From NCBI RefSeq assembly GCF_902635505.1, contig NC_045427.1, positions 597,759,665 to 597,823,664 of the forward strand: DNA of 64,000 nucleotides, given 5' to 3'. The stretch is from Sarcophilus harrisii. Lineage: Eukaryota; Chordata; Mammalia; Dasyuromorphia; Dasyuridae. A program made the position numbers and the translations under genes. The notes under the pieces were generated by a model. The model made no database searches. It was not told the DNA's origin and saw only the letters and a list, made by a program, of their open reading frames with translations. Of the stretch, positions 1 through 33,600 are shown piece after piece; positions within the stretch are counted from its first letter, which is position 1; each line of letters opens with the position of its first letter.

Positions 1-411
1 AACTTAGATGGACGGTCCACTAAAGACTAGCTAAGCTGGCATAAGGTGGGGATTATAAAACGATATAAAGTGTTTTTTCCTTCTATCATTGCCCTTCACT
101 ATGCCCCCAGCAGAAGGAATCCCTGGGTGTTCAATTTCCCAAATAGAAAATCAGCCTTCTTTCTGGCCTCTCCTGCTCCCTGCATATAGAGTATTGGGAC
201 GGCTTCTCCCCATACTCCAATTCGTTTGCTCCAGAATGGTGTCCGTTTAGGCAAATTCTAGAGTAGGCTTGGAGTGCTTTTTTTTTCCCTTTAATGTGAA
301 AGACATTTTGCAATCTGATTAAGCCTGTGGATCCCCAGAATAGTGTTTTAAAATACATAAAACTAAAATTCAGCATTACAAAGTAAGTCAATCATATTGA
401 AATGTAGCTAT

Positions 412-534
412 TAATTTTTTTTTGGCAGAGGCAATTGGGGTTAAGTGACTTGCCCAGGAAGTGTTAAGTGTCTGAGGTCAGATTTGAATTCAGGCCCTCC
501 TGACTTCAGGGCACTGCACCACTTAGCTGCCCCA
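412..534 (-). mobile_element. tRNA-type marsupial SINE, reverse orientation
   Basis: A T-rich start is followed by the complement of the usual marsupial SINE body: gaggcaattggggttaagtg, then the ccctcctgacttcaggg and cacttagctgcccc blocks that normally sit near the 5' end. The family name (WSINE/MAR-like) comes from memory of the consensus. Confidence 0.8.
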
Positions 535-639
535 ACATTTTTTAAAGTTAAATTTATGGACTAGGTTAAGAACCTCTACTCTGGAATCCTGGGTTGGGGG
601 TAATTTAAAAAGAAAAATCTCTCTCTGGGCTATGAGACA

Positions 640-1250
640 AAGTAGAGTCCACTTTTAAAACCCTCTGATTATTTCCTCTTTCCCCTCCTCAACAGTCCAG
701 GCACCTCCTTCCCTCCCTCCCACTCCTCCTCACGGTTAGAGACTACAAGGCATCTGCCAAGGTGAGAAAGTCATCTGGCATTAAAGATCTGATTATCATC
801 AGCTGCCCTGTCTAGTGTGTGATCCCTCCCAGACGCCTCCAAAAGCCCAGTGAATGGAGGGATTGGGGGGAATGGGGAGTTTCTGCTCTAGCACAGGAAG
901 GAGGGGGGGATCATTCTCTGAAAGACTCAAGAGATCAAATTCCCAAGGGGAAGTGGAGCCAAAACTCACCTCAAAGTCCAAAGTGAAGGTTGAACAAATA
1001 AGATGCAATCGTTGTCTCGGGGTGAGAGGAAGGGGCACTGGGGGAGAAAGCAGGCTGAGGGGTGGGTTGGGGGGGTGATGCCTTTGTCAGGCCTGGGTGC
1101 TGCCCTGGGCTGGGGTTACAGTGGGCCGGCAGCCCCCGAGCCTCACGGATGGGTCTCAGCACCTTTTTAATTCTTCATCGGGTGGCTGATTGATCCACCT
1201 TTGCAGAGACAGTAAAGATTAAGAGGATGACAGTCAGGCATCTGCTTACA
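640..1250 (+). promoter_or_regulatory. NR2E3: Candidate NR2E3 upstream region
   Basis: This is non-repetitive sequence 0.7-1.3 kb upstream of the NR2E3 start codon. It holds a TCAGCA half-site (1156-1161), which fits the NRL/MAF element, and a GATTAAG motif (1217-1223), which fits CRX/OTX homeodomain sites. Both factors are known regulators of photoreceptor genes. The motifs are short and could be chance, and no transcription start can be placed. Confidence 0.2.
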
Positions 1251-1319
1251 AGGGGTTAGGAGGTAATCTTCCTGCCTGGGTGCCCTGCAAGACACATGCA
1301 CACAGATAGCCAGGAGGCA

Positions 1320-1545
1320 TAAGGGACCCTTCTCCGCACAGGAGAGAGAGGGAAACAGGACTGAAGAGAGAGGGAAAGAAGAGGGAGGAAGGGAGGGTCA
1401 GAAAGACAGAAAGGAGAGCTAGAGAGTCAAAGAAGGCATCAGAAAGGTGGCTGAGAAGGAGAAAAAGAGGGGAGAGAGAAAGCTAGTGGTGGAGACAGAG
1501 TGGAAACCCAGAGGAGAGGGGGAAGGAAAAAGAGAGGGAAGGAGG
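1320..1545. repeat. Purine-rich (GA/GGA) low-complexity tract
   Basis: About 220 bases are mostly A and G, with runs such as gagagagagggaaac and ggaggaagggaggg. The tract lies between the upstream region and NR2E3 exon 1. No coding signal is seen. Confidence 0.6.
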
Positions 1546-1918
1546 GCCTAACTCCAGCTGCCCGTTGCGGGCTTTGGGGCTGAAGCCTCTCCTAGACTCT
1601 GGGGTTTCTGAACCCCGAGGAGCCAGGGCTGGATACTTCCAGTCTCCCGAGTCCGGTTCTGTTTGCTGTACCTGCATGAGAAGCCGGACCTCCTGGCCCT
1701 CCATTCCCCCGTGTTTCTTGCAGTAGGAAGGATGCTGGGGTTCCCTTTGAATGCTGGGAGGCCAGAGGTGGGGGCAATCTGAAGGTTTCCAAGAAACAGC
1801 CAAGCGGAGGGGTGACCGGTGGCCCAGGCCCCTTTGGACCCTCCTAGGCCGTGGCACAAGGGAACTTTCTCAAGGCTTCCCCACTGAGATCCACCCTCCT
1901 TCCCTGCAGAGCTCAAGG

Positions 1919-24080
<22,162 letters not shown>

Positions 24081-25160
24081 CATAATCATGTTACTGCTTT
24101 TCCTCCTGCTGCACCGACGTGGACCAGTTGGGAAGCCAATCTACAGGAAACCTTAGATTCAGGACTTCTGCTTTCCATTCCAACAAGGCAAAGGTTGATC
24201 CAACTGAATTCCCTTTCCAATATAAATCCGCATTACCAAATCTTTGTTAAAAGCCATCTGTGAGGTCCCATGAAAATAAGCATTTTATAAATACACAGGA
24301 ACAACCTTGTTTTACTAAAATGAGCTGGAGTGATGATAAAGGGTGATTTTTTTTTTTTTGTCTCTGAAGAGGAAGCAGTGCTTAAGATCAATCAAAATAT
24401 TGTGAGAAATCCATTAATGACAATAGTGTTTAATCAGACACCCCTTTCCAGGCCTGGCGAATTTTGTAGAGGTGATGGTCTGAAGAAAGATGGTCTCACA
24501 ACCTATTATGTTCTAATGGGTTACGAAAGAATAGAAAGGACTACCTGAAGAGGTACCCAGTGAAATACTTGGTGGCTGGATATTTGAATGAAGTATAATT
24601 GAAGAGTACAGATTCACCTCTTTAAATCCAAACAGCTTTACACTTGATATTCCAACTTAATTCAACTTATTCAGTCTCTCTAGTGGAACTAATAACCTGT
24701 GCTAAACTCACTTTTTCAATATCTCATCCCTAGTATTATAGTCCCCATTGGAACTCTTAGAAAATAACTTTTAGCAGAGCACAGCTTAAATTTGGTGAGC
24801 TGGACACTTGCAATATATGAGAGCTGTTTTGAAAATAAGGCTTTAATTCTAACAGAGATTAATAAACTAATAAGTCAGACCTCAGATTGCTGGCTGTGAT
24901 CTGCAGCAATGATAACTTGTGGACTGAAAAGCTTCATTTGTGTCACCGAGGAGGATATTTATCAGAACATTGTCTCTCAGTGGGATTATAGAAGCTTAAT
25001 CCAAAGGTATGATTTTTCCTCCTCCATATACACTATCATTTATTTTGGGTCCCTTTTTAGAGATGGGCTTCCAAACCCGACCTCCCACCCAGGAAGGCTG
25101 GTGTATTGTAGACTTGGTACCATAATATGGTAAATAAAGAGTAAACTTTTGGACAAATTA
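24081..25160 (+). other. NR2E3: Probable NR2E3 3' UTR
   Basis: This is non-repetitive sequence after the stop codon. AATAAA hexamers lie at 24861-24866 and 25133-25138; the second would end the transcript near 25155. Usage cannot be told from sequence alone. Confidence 0.45.
25133..25138 (+). terminator. NR2E3: Candidate NR2E3 poly(A) signal
   Basis: AATAAA within ggtaaataaagag, about 1.05 kb after the NR2E3 stop. An alternative is AATAAA at 24861-24866. Confidence 0.4.
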
Positions 25161-26070
25161 TGTTTTGTATTCTTTCATTATCAGTCCATTTCTCACTTAA
25201 GACTTCAAAAAGAACGTCTGTGATTTTTCTTCATGAGCGAACTAATTTCCTCATATGTCTCATGGTTCCAGAATAAGTCAGTTTTTAACCACAGGCTTAT
25301 TAATTAACATATCCTGGAGCTGCCACAAATGTTCATTTTAGATAGAGACCAAATGGAGCCTGATTACAGCCCCTTTTCCTTCTCTCTCTCCATCAAATGT
25401 AAAAACAAAACAAAAGTGCAGGTGAAAATGTCATCCTCCACCTTGGTCATCATCACAGAATGAAGTTCTTACATAGATGGTCTCAGGGATGGGGATCATA
25501 AGCCTAATAACCCTCACCCTCCCTCCGAGTTGCAAGTTCCACTACACCTTCTCTTCTCTTACAGTATAACCATGAAGTTATGGCAGTTCATGCTTCAGAG
25601 TTGAGAGAAAACAAATTGCTCAGGATATCGCTTTGTTAAGCTTTGTTCTTTAATTAATAAACCAAGAGTTATTTGTTCATAAAGCTGGTTTTGTACAGCC
25701 ATACAGGATATATTTAAGAAATGACAGAAATTGCACTTTACACATATGAAGCCTTGTTCCCCAAAAGGGGGAAAAGGAAACACCTACCAACATGGAATTA
25801 GAAAGTGCCTGTTGTTGACTGCATCATGAATATAATCCAGCTCTGTGGCCAAGGTAAATTATTCTCTGTGTGTGTGTTTGTGTATTATTTTTTTCCCTTT
25901 GTTTTTAAACAGGTAAAATTTATAGAATATTACACAGGATAATATATCCCTTTACAATATATACTTTGTTTTAATTTATACTCAGCATACTTATTATAAA
26001 TTACTTTAAAAATTCATTAAAAATAATATAATAATCCACAGTCTGAGCCCTTTCCCATGGTAACTACAAT
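25160..26070. other. Convergent intergenic interval NR2E3/MYO9A
   Basis: About 0.9 kb lies between the likely 3' ends of the two genes. I see no gene here. AT-rich stretches near 25900-26040 are not assigned to a repeat. Confidence 0.4.
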
Positions 26071-26091
26071 CACTTGGTACAATGAGTGTAT

Positions 26092-26097
26092 TTTATT
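26092..26097 (-). terminator. MYO9A: Candidate MYO9A poly(A) signal
   Basis: The + strand tttatt reads AATAAA on the - strand. It is the most distal such hexamer before the NR2E3 end. Nearer alternatives are at 27035-27040 and about 27696. Confidence 0.35.
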
Positions 26098-28945
26098 ATA
26101 TGGAAATGTTTCTGACCTACTTAAGAGAGGACCAGAAAACCTGCATGTCAGTTAAATACAGACTTCTGGAATCTTTGTTCAAAATAGACAACAAACAGAT
26201 GAAACTGACCCAGGCAAATTTGGTCATTTAAGACTATTTCCTTGATGATTCAAAGTGGAGATGGTAGTGGTAGTGGGATCCCTCTAGTCAAAAGAAGCCA
26301 TGAAAATGTTTACAAACAAGGAAAACTAGAGGATTGGCCAAACCCAAACCAACATTACCCAAAGGATTTCATGAAGAGGATGCTCTCCTTGGCTGGGGGT
26401 AGGGAAGAAATTCGAAGGGAGCAGAAATTCTGAAAAGTGGAAATAGCAGCAATGTACAACCCTTTAATATGAAAGTGGGTCTGTAAAGGCTTTGCTGAGT
26501 ATCCAGTCAAAAGAAATCTCCCACTCTTGAGTCTTTTGCCTAATCCAAAATTGCACTGGATATGAAAACATTCTGAGAACACTGTATATTTTACTTCTGC
26601 TGGGAAAAAGGAAAAATCCTTTTACTTTTACCCACATGGTTTTTTCTAAGCTAAATGGCATGGCAGGAGTGGAATGGATTCTTTCTCCTTTGCTCTTACT
26701 GCACTCCTGTCCTACTGCCATCACTAGGGAGAACAAAGTTGAACTTTAAGCCCAGAGGTGAGAGCAGAAGAGCAGCCCTCCATCCTGCAGCACAGCTCTC
26801 ACGATTGTTTCCCCTGATGAATGAGAGGGAGCTGGGTGGCTTGGTCAGTCTCTAAAGTACCTGCAGGTGGCAACATGGGGAAAAATGAAACCAAACTGAA
26901 TTGGCCCTTAGTACATAGACTTTAATGAGAGGAATAAGGACTCCACACGTTCTAAAATTTTACTTGGACAGTAAATCCTAACTGGAACATGTCACCTTTC
27001 AAAATCAGGCCTAAAGTTATATTGCTGTAGATGGTTTATTTCAGTCTGATCACACAGCACCACTAATTTCTGCCCATGCTTCCTGGGCATGAGAGAAAGC
27101 CAGGTAATGTTGGTGGAGGAGCTGCTGTTCACTGGTCTCAGCTATCAACTGCAATGATAGTAATTTTAAATTACAGAGTTTAAAATCTGGGCTCCTGGAT
27201 GGGGAAAAGGGTTGGCGTGTGTGAAGCCTGGCAAGATCAGGTGGCTGTCACCCTACACCATTACACTAAATAAAGAAATCCTTTCAGAATTGTAAGTAGA
27301 GTGATAATAATGAATCATTAAAGAAAAAAAAGTATAGGATGATTATGTGTCACTGATGTAGATCATATTTTCTGATGATTTTAAAATGAAATTTCAATTT
27401 AATTTTGTTAAATTAATGATCTCCCAATTAAAAATGGAATCAACAGTGTAGAAAAAGTTAAAACCAGGCCCTACTTGAGACTGAAAAATTAAAAAAAGAA
27501 GTTCAAATAGTTATGGCATTGCCAAGCATACACTTCTTTAATAGCCAATAAGAGTCCTTCCTAGGGAAGATTCTTTCTGTGTTTCCTTATAAGTAAAGAC
27601 TTACTTTCCACTCAAACACCAATCCCTATTAACCATTCCAGCTAGTTATAAAATGACTAGAGATCCATCAATCTGGCAACTGTAGAACAAAGTCGTTTTA
27701 TTTGATCCAAACTTAAGAAAGAGGTCGCTGGGAATAAAATTATAAATTACTCTTCTTTGCCATTAGCCTCTTCTATAAAGTGACCTATGTGATAACATTT
27801 ATCATCTAAAGAAACATAGCTTCAGATGGGAAACACGCTGGCAGGTCAGTCTAGAAGGAGTAATAAAATAATTAATAACTCTCTCTCTGGGAAGGAATGG
27901 TCACTCAGGTGAGATTGACCTAGGTGGAAAATGGGTCATTTTCCTCATATGAAAAGGTTCTGAAATGTTTCCATGGAACCTTATGAAAAAGGATACTCTG
28001 TGGGGAAATTTAAGACATCAGTACTTCTAGAATGACATTTGGAGAGCCCACATTAGCCACTATGTGAGAACAGTTTTGTTGTCCCCAAATAGGGGGCCAA
28101 ACCTAGCTCCAGGAAAGTCTGAAAAATTCGGATTTTCAAAACGGTTTTTCTAAGGGGGTCAAATTGAATATTCAATCACTGGTTATTCTATCCTGGAGTT
28201 TGAAATCTTCCTATTCCTATCAGAAATTCTGGAGAGTATGGGAGAATATGGGAGAGCCAAGAGTCTACTGTTACCTGTAACTACCACACCAGGATGTTGC
28301 CCCATGCCTGTTGGTCCAAAATACGTCACCTTTGTTGCACAGCATCAGCCAAAGGTATGCCGGTTTTAAATGGTGGTCACAGAATGCTGGGTAATGTGAG
28401 AGATTTGGTCTCATGATAGGTCTTAATATTCAATTCACTTAAGTATTACAATAGTGCTGACAAACGGCACGTCACAAGGCAATATTAGGAATAAACCAAC
28501 CCAGACATCAGATGATGGATGGCAAATTCTTTCTCAGAACAGTGCATATGGTAGTTAGACAAACTGCATTAGGAACTTCAAAAAAAACATTTTCACATAT
28601 CTCAAGAAAGGGTGTCACAGTTCAGTTAGGTGAGCACACCTTCATTTCTCACACATCATAAATAAAAACAAGTTTTATAATCTCACAAACGCCAAGAAGT
28701 TTAGGATAAGGGCTCATCACAAGCTGTATGGTAACATTCTGTGGTGAAAAATAATGGCATCACTTTCCCCAAACACATGTACAAGGGAATCTTGTCAATC
28801 CTGATGGCCCATGATTTCTCCCCTGCTCCTCTTCTCTGTGGGAAAAAGTTTCATGGGAAAGAGGTTAAAGAGCCACACATACACAGACATACACACATAC
28901 ATCTATTTCTACATGTATGTATGTATATATATATATATATGTATA

Positions 28946-28987
<42 letters not shown>

Positions 28988-30144
28988 CAGCAAACTTCAG
29001 CAACCAGAAAATTAATAAAAATAGCTTCAAGTAGTCCTTGTTTTTTGTTTTCATTTGTTTAATACTGATGGTCTGAGGAAAAAGAGAGAAAAGTTAGTTG
29101 GGTCAGGTCACATTTTTTAAAAAAGTATTTTCCTTTTGGCAGCTTTTTGTAACATTTATTCATGCACTATTGCATATGGACGTTTTGGAAGATGTAATTA
29201 AACAGTCACGCTGTTTCTGGTGGGGGAAATCTGATAATTTCCCCACAGAGTGTGTTTGTTAATATGTTGTCTCTTGTTCAATGATCACTAGAGGGGGCAA
29301 CACAGAAAGATGATGATGTAGCTTTAAAGTCTACTAATAAAATATTAAAAATTATTTTTAGAGGAACTTGGTTCTGCACAACCAGGGAACATGGGAATTG
29401 TATGGCTATTGAAAACTCGGCACATGTGTATTTGGTGCAAACCAACCACGAGTCAAATTAGCATTGGTTATTCTGACATCTTTACAATATAAAATAGAAT
29501 AAAATAAAATTAATTTCTTCTTTCATTGCATAACCCTATAGTATGTGAGATGTGCTCTGATTGCTTAATGGAAACAAGAGCTTTTTAATTTTCACTTGAC
29601 AACAATGTGGAGTGCATTATAAATAGTGTGGAGTGAAGGGCTCCATTTTTTTGTTTTAAGTTCTTGGAAAAGTTTAAATCAGTTGCAGCTTCTAAGTAAC
29701 CCCCAAATAACCAAAGTCTACAGCCTTTGCCTTTAGGGTCAAGAAGAATGAACCTGTTTCTTAAAGGTCCAACAGGCTCACAACACCACGTTTCCTGCCT
29801 TTGTGATCTTTGCCTCCCGGGCCACCTCAGACAGTGGAAGCTGAATGAGGAATGGAGAAGAGGCAAGGACAAAGCACCGCAGGGGTAGTAACTGGTCAAG
29901 CTTTCCCGCAGTTTTTTGGACCTCAGTTCAAAAAAACCAATCCTGGTAGGTCCTTGGGTTCTCCCCAAACTAAAAACAGCTAAGTCCGTCTGGCTTCTCC
30001 ATCCCACTCTCCCAGCAAGAGGCAATGCTCAGGCAGGAGGCAGGCTGGCTGCTGGCTGCTGGCTGCTGCTGCCTGTGACGGACGGCTCCAGGAGAGCTTA
30101 GTGATGGGAAAAACCTCGCGACAAGGGGACCTGTGCCAGCCAGA
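26098..30144 (-). other. MYO9A: Probable MYO9A 3' UTR
   Basis: About 4 kb follow the MYO9A stop codon on the - strand. Recognisable SINE or LINE copies are almost absent here, in contrast to the introns, which fits a transcribed UTR under some constraint. A TA/TG microsatellite lies at 28915-28985. The length is similar to what I recall for human MYO9A, but the end point is inferred from one hexamer. Confidence 0.45.
28915..28985. repeat. (TA)n/(TG)n microsatellite
   Basis: tgtatgtatg, (ta)n, (tg)n and (ta)n follow one another for about 70 bases within the probable MYO9A 3' UTR. Confidence 0.85.
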
Positions 30145-30617
30145 TTAGACCATGTATTCGTTGTTCCCATAAACAATCTGCTGCTGGGGAGCGCCACAGT
30201 CAGGGTCCACATTTCTCTTGGGATTTGCCCCTAATGTCCCCTCAGGAAGGTCTTTGGTTTTTTGGGGTGAGTTTTTCACATTCTTGAGTTTTTGTTTGCC
30301 CTTTGCAGAGTTGAATGTGCCTCTGCTAATAAACTGAGGCCTGTCTTCCAGGATCCTGGCCTGGCACAGGGAACCTTCCACTGATAGACGGGACTCGGTG
30401 GTCTCGCCAACTGAAGCAGCTCGGTAGAAGGGTGATTTGGAATGGATCTGAAACCGCTTTCTGGTCCCATGAGAAAAGACTGTATTGTATGAAGACAGGG
30501 AAGAGGCAGCAGAATCCGTTGAATCTAGAGATTCTTGTTGTTTTTTCAACTGCCTTCGCAACTTTGTTGATGATTCAGTCTTGGAAGATTTCAGAGAGCT
30601 AAGTGCTAAACTTCTCT
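30145..30617 (-). CDS. MYO9A: MYO9A last coding exon
   Basis: The acceptor gccttag is followed by [15 protein letters not shown]; the exon later contains [33 protein letters not shown] and [17 protein letters not shown], ending NNEYMV with TAA at 30145-30147. It is Ser/Lys-rich and probably disordered. Conserved blocks alternate with variable stretches. The last residues Y-M-V fit a class II PDZ ligand in pattern only. Confidence 0.93.
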
Positions 30618-33600
30618 CTAAGGCAAAAACAAAGACAAATTGAGTCAAGCTGGGTTCTCTTTAATACTAACGATCACTGTCATAAACAGACTTTCCCAAA
30701 TTCCTATTACAGGTGAAGCTGGGCAGATTTATCCATACTGGGGAGAGTAAACAAGGCCACTTACTCCCCACCTCCAGCTGAACCCTGGCAGTGCTGAGGT
30801 ACTCACCTCACTTCCTGAGGTACTTCAAGGACCCAGTTATGATGTCATCCCCTCCCCCCAAGGGCATTTAATTTCTTTCCCATATATTCTAGATCAGACA
30901 ATTTTTGATGTCTTTCTAGTTTTAAACTATGGCACCGAGCAATCAGTTGCCCTTTAAAACTTGCCTCATAGGAGGTTTAATAGAAGAAATCTCACTTTGA
31001 AATCCAGTACCTGAGATCAGTAGAAAGTTCTTTTAGCACCAAGAGGCTGTAAACCCTGCTGCTCAGAACCCCCTTGGGCCATCTGTGAACTTGACTTCTT
31101 CCTCCAATCCTGGGTCACGCAGAACCCATCTGCACTTTCTCAATGATGACGTGGGAGACATCAATTCTATCCCTTTGGTAACATGGAAGACCCTGAGTCT
31201 GCTGTGGTCCCTGCAGGCTGTGGGTCCCCAAGGCTTCCCCATGACTGGACTTTCAGCGCCTGTTATGCTGAAGCCTGAGGCCTGCCATTCCCTATACCAT
31301 CATCCTTAATGTCTTCTGGGCCTTCCCCTTCCCCCACAGTAGAACGATCAATTGTTTATGTGCGGCTGCCCCCAATTAGAGCATGAATTCTTTAAGAGAA
31401 GGAACTGTCTTAATTTTACTATAGTGCTTAATAGAACAATCTTGACACACACAGCCAATGCTTAATTCTTTTAAAAATTCCCTTGTTCATTCCTAATTTA
31501 CTATCCATGAGCACCACAGGCGCTAAGATCAAGAAGTCATTTCAAACTGGGAAGGATAAGACAGCTGGCAGTATAAGTACACAGCTGAAGGGAGAAGTCT
31601 TGGCTTTTGTCAGGTGGTGGGAATCTCTGTCTCTTCAATGATCAAATACATAGGAAAAAATACAAAATCCAATTCCCTCATTTACCTGTTTTATCAGAGA
31701 AAGCTCCTTCCGAATCAAAGTTCAAATTCTCGGAGCTATCAGCAGTCCCAATAGAGGCTTCAGACTCCAGTGTTTCATCATCGGAAGCCCGGGGCTCCAA
31801 GGCAAGCATCTCAAATGTTAATTCTTCCCTGCAAAACCCAATCAGACCATCAGTATTCAGGAAATTCTAGGAAAAAAGGCCCAGCAGATGTGAGTACAAA
31901 TGACTGATGCTACTCGTTCATATAGTTCAGACAGTGAAAAAGACTAATACTCTGAAGCAAAGCAAGAATAGTAAGTGGGGAGGAGAGGTAGAAAATGGTC
32001 TTTCTCTCTTCCTCCCTCCCCATACCCCACTCTTCTCTAGTCAGGAGCTGGTTAACAGTAGGTAATTTCTCCCTGATCAGTCTATTATTGCTCACAGGAC
32101 ACTTATTAATGAGGTGGTCCAAATTTTAGTGGAGTTTGATCTTTATTCTTGATAGAATACTTGCACTTATTCCTTCTGGGTCTAAACCCTGAAAATAGGC
32201 TCACAAACTAACTGTTCTCTCCTCAGACTTATTTAATATTTTGTCCATATTTAATTGAAAACTTGCTGAGCAAGACTGTATGCCAGTAGAGGTGCAAGGA
32301 AAAGAATAAGTGTCAAGAGACTTGGTGCCTCGTTCTCTTTCTGCCACTGACTAGCTATACCTGGGCAAGTCAGCTTCTCTGGGTCTGTTTCTTTATCTGT
32401 AAAGTGAACAAGTCAGACTACATAATTTCCAAACTTCATTTTACTTTGTTCCCCTTTTAGAAAGGGAATGCCGACAACCAAAGAACCACTTTTAAAGCAG
32501 TCCAGTCACATGGCCAATGAACACCAAAAGAACAACTCAAAATACCCAGCCCAGAGAAGCGAAGGGACTGGTTAATGCTAGAAGTCTGAGGATCCAGACT
32601 TGGGTGTCCTGATGCTCACCCCAGGACTGACTCTACCCACTGCCTTCATAGAAGGACGACATGAAAATAATGCTCTTTCCCTTTCCACTCTGGAAACTCA
32701 CTTTTCTTTCTGCAAGTTCTCAATCTGCTCAGTCAACACTCTCTCTTCCTGCTGCATGGCTGCCTGCTGTTGCTCTGTGACATCCATCTCTATTGCCTCC
32801 TCATTAGTCACAGGTTCTTCTGGGACTTCAGACATGGAGGGCAGTCGGACTGCAACTGGAGATGATGGGCTTGGGTAGTTTCCCTTACGAATACGCCCTT
32901 TGCCCTGCAGAGAAAGATCCATATAAAAAACTTCATGTCTTCACTTCTTTGATCAGAAAGGTTAGGACAATGAGCATGCTTTCAGTCCATTGCATGAGCA
33001 CATAAATCGTCATTGGCAGGGACTTTAGAATACTAGGACAATATCTACTAAACACAAACATACTGACATTTTATTGCAAGAAGCCCAAGAGGGTGGAGGG
33101 GTACTATAACACATAGATTTTTTTTCTCCGAGGCAATCTGAGTTGTGTCTGAGGCTGAATTTGAACTCGGGTCCTCCTGATTCCACAGCTAATATTCTAT
33201 TCACTACATTAACTAGCTGCCCCTCACATAGGCAGATTTCAAAAGTTCTTTCCCTATGACCCACATGAAATTTATCATATGTACTAGCAAAGCATAACCC
33301 ACCATGGCTATATGACACAATATATACCTTGGGCATAAAGGTATTAATTTTAAACTTTGTAAAATCCTATCTATGTCAAGAAAAGTACTACCTTAGAGAG
33401 TGGTTGCCTTTTTGTATGGCTTATGAAAACATACCAGAGGGGAATCCTAGGGAAGAGAGCATAATAATGATCTGTATGCTTCATGCTCACTTTGAATATG
33501 GCTTGGCTAACAATGGATTTGTCTTGACTCCGTATGTTAAATGTACATATATATATTTACAACAGTGGTGAAATGTAATGTGTTTGTAGTTGTTTTTGCT

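Noticed and set aside
28741-29062. Hydrophobic Tyr/Ile-rich small frames
   Set aside because: They translate a TA/TG microsatellite.
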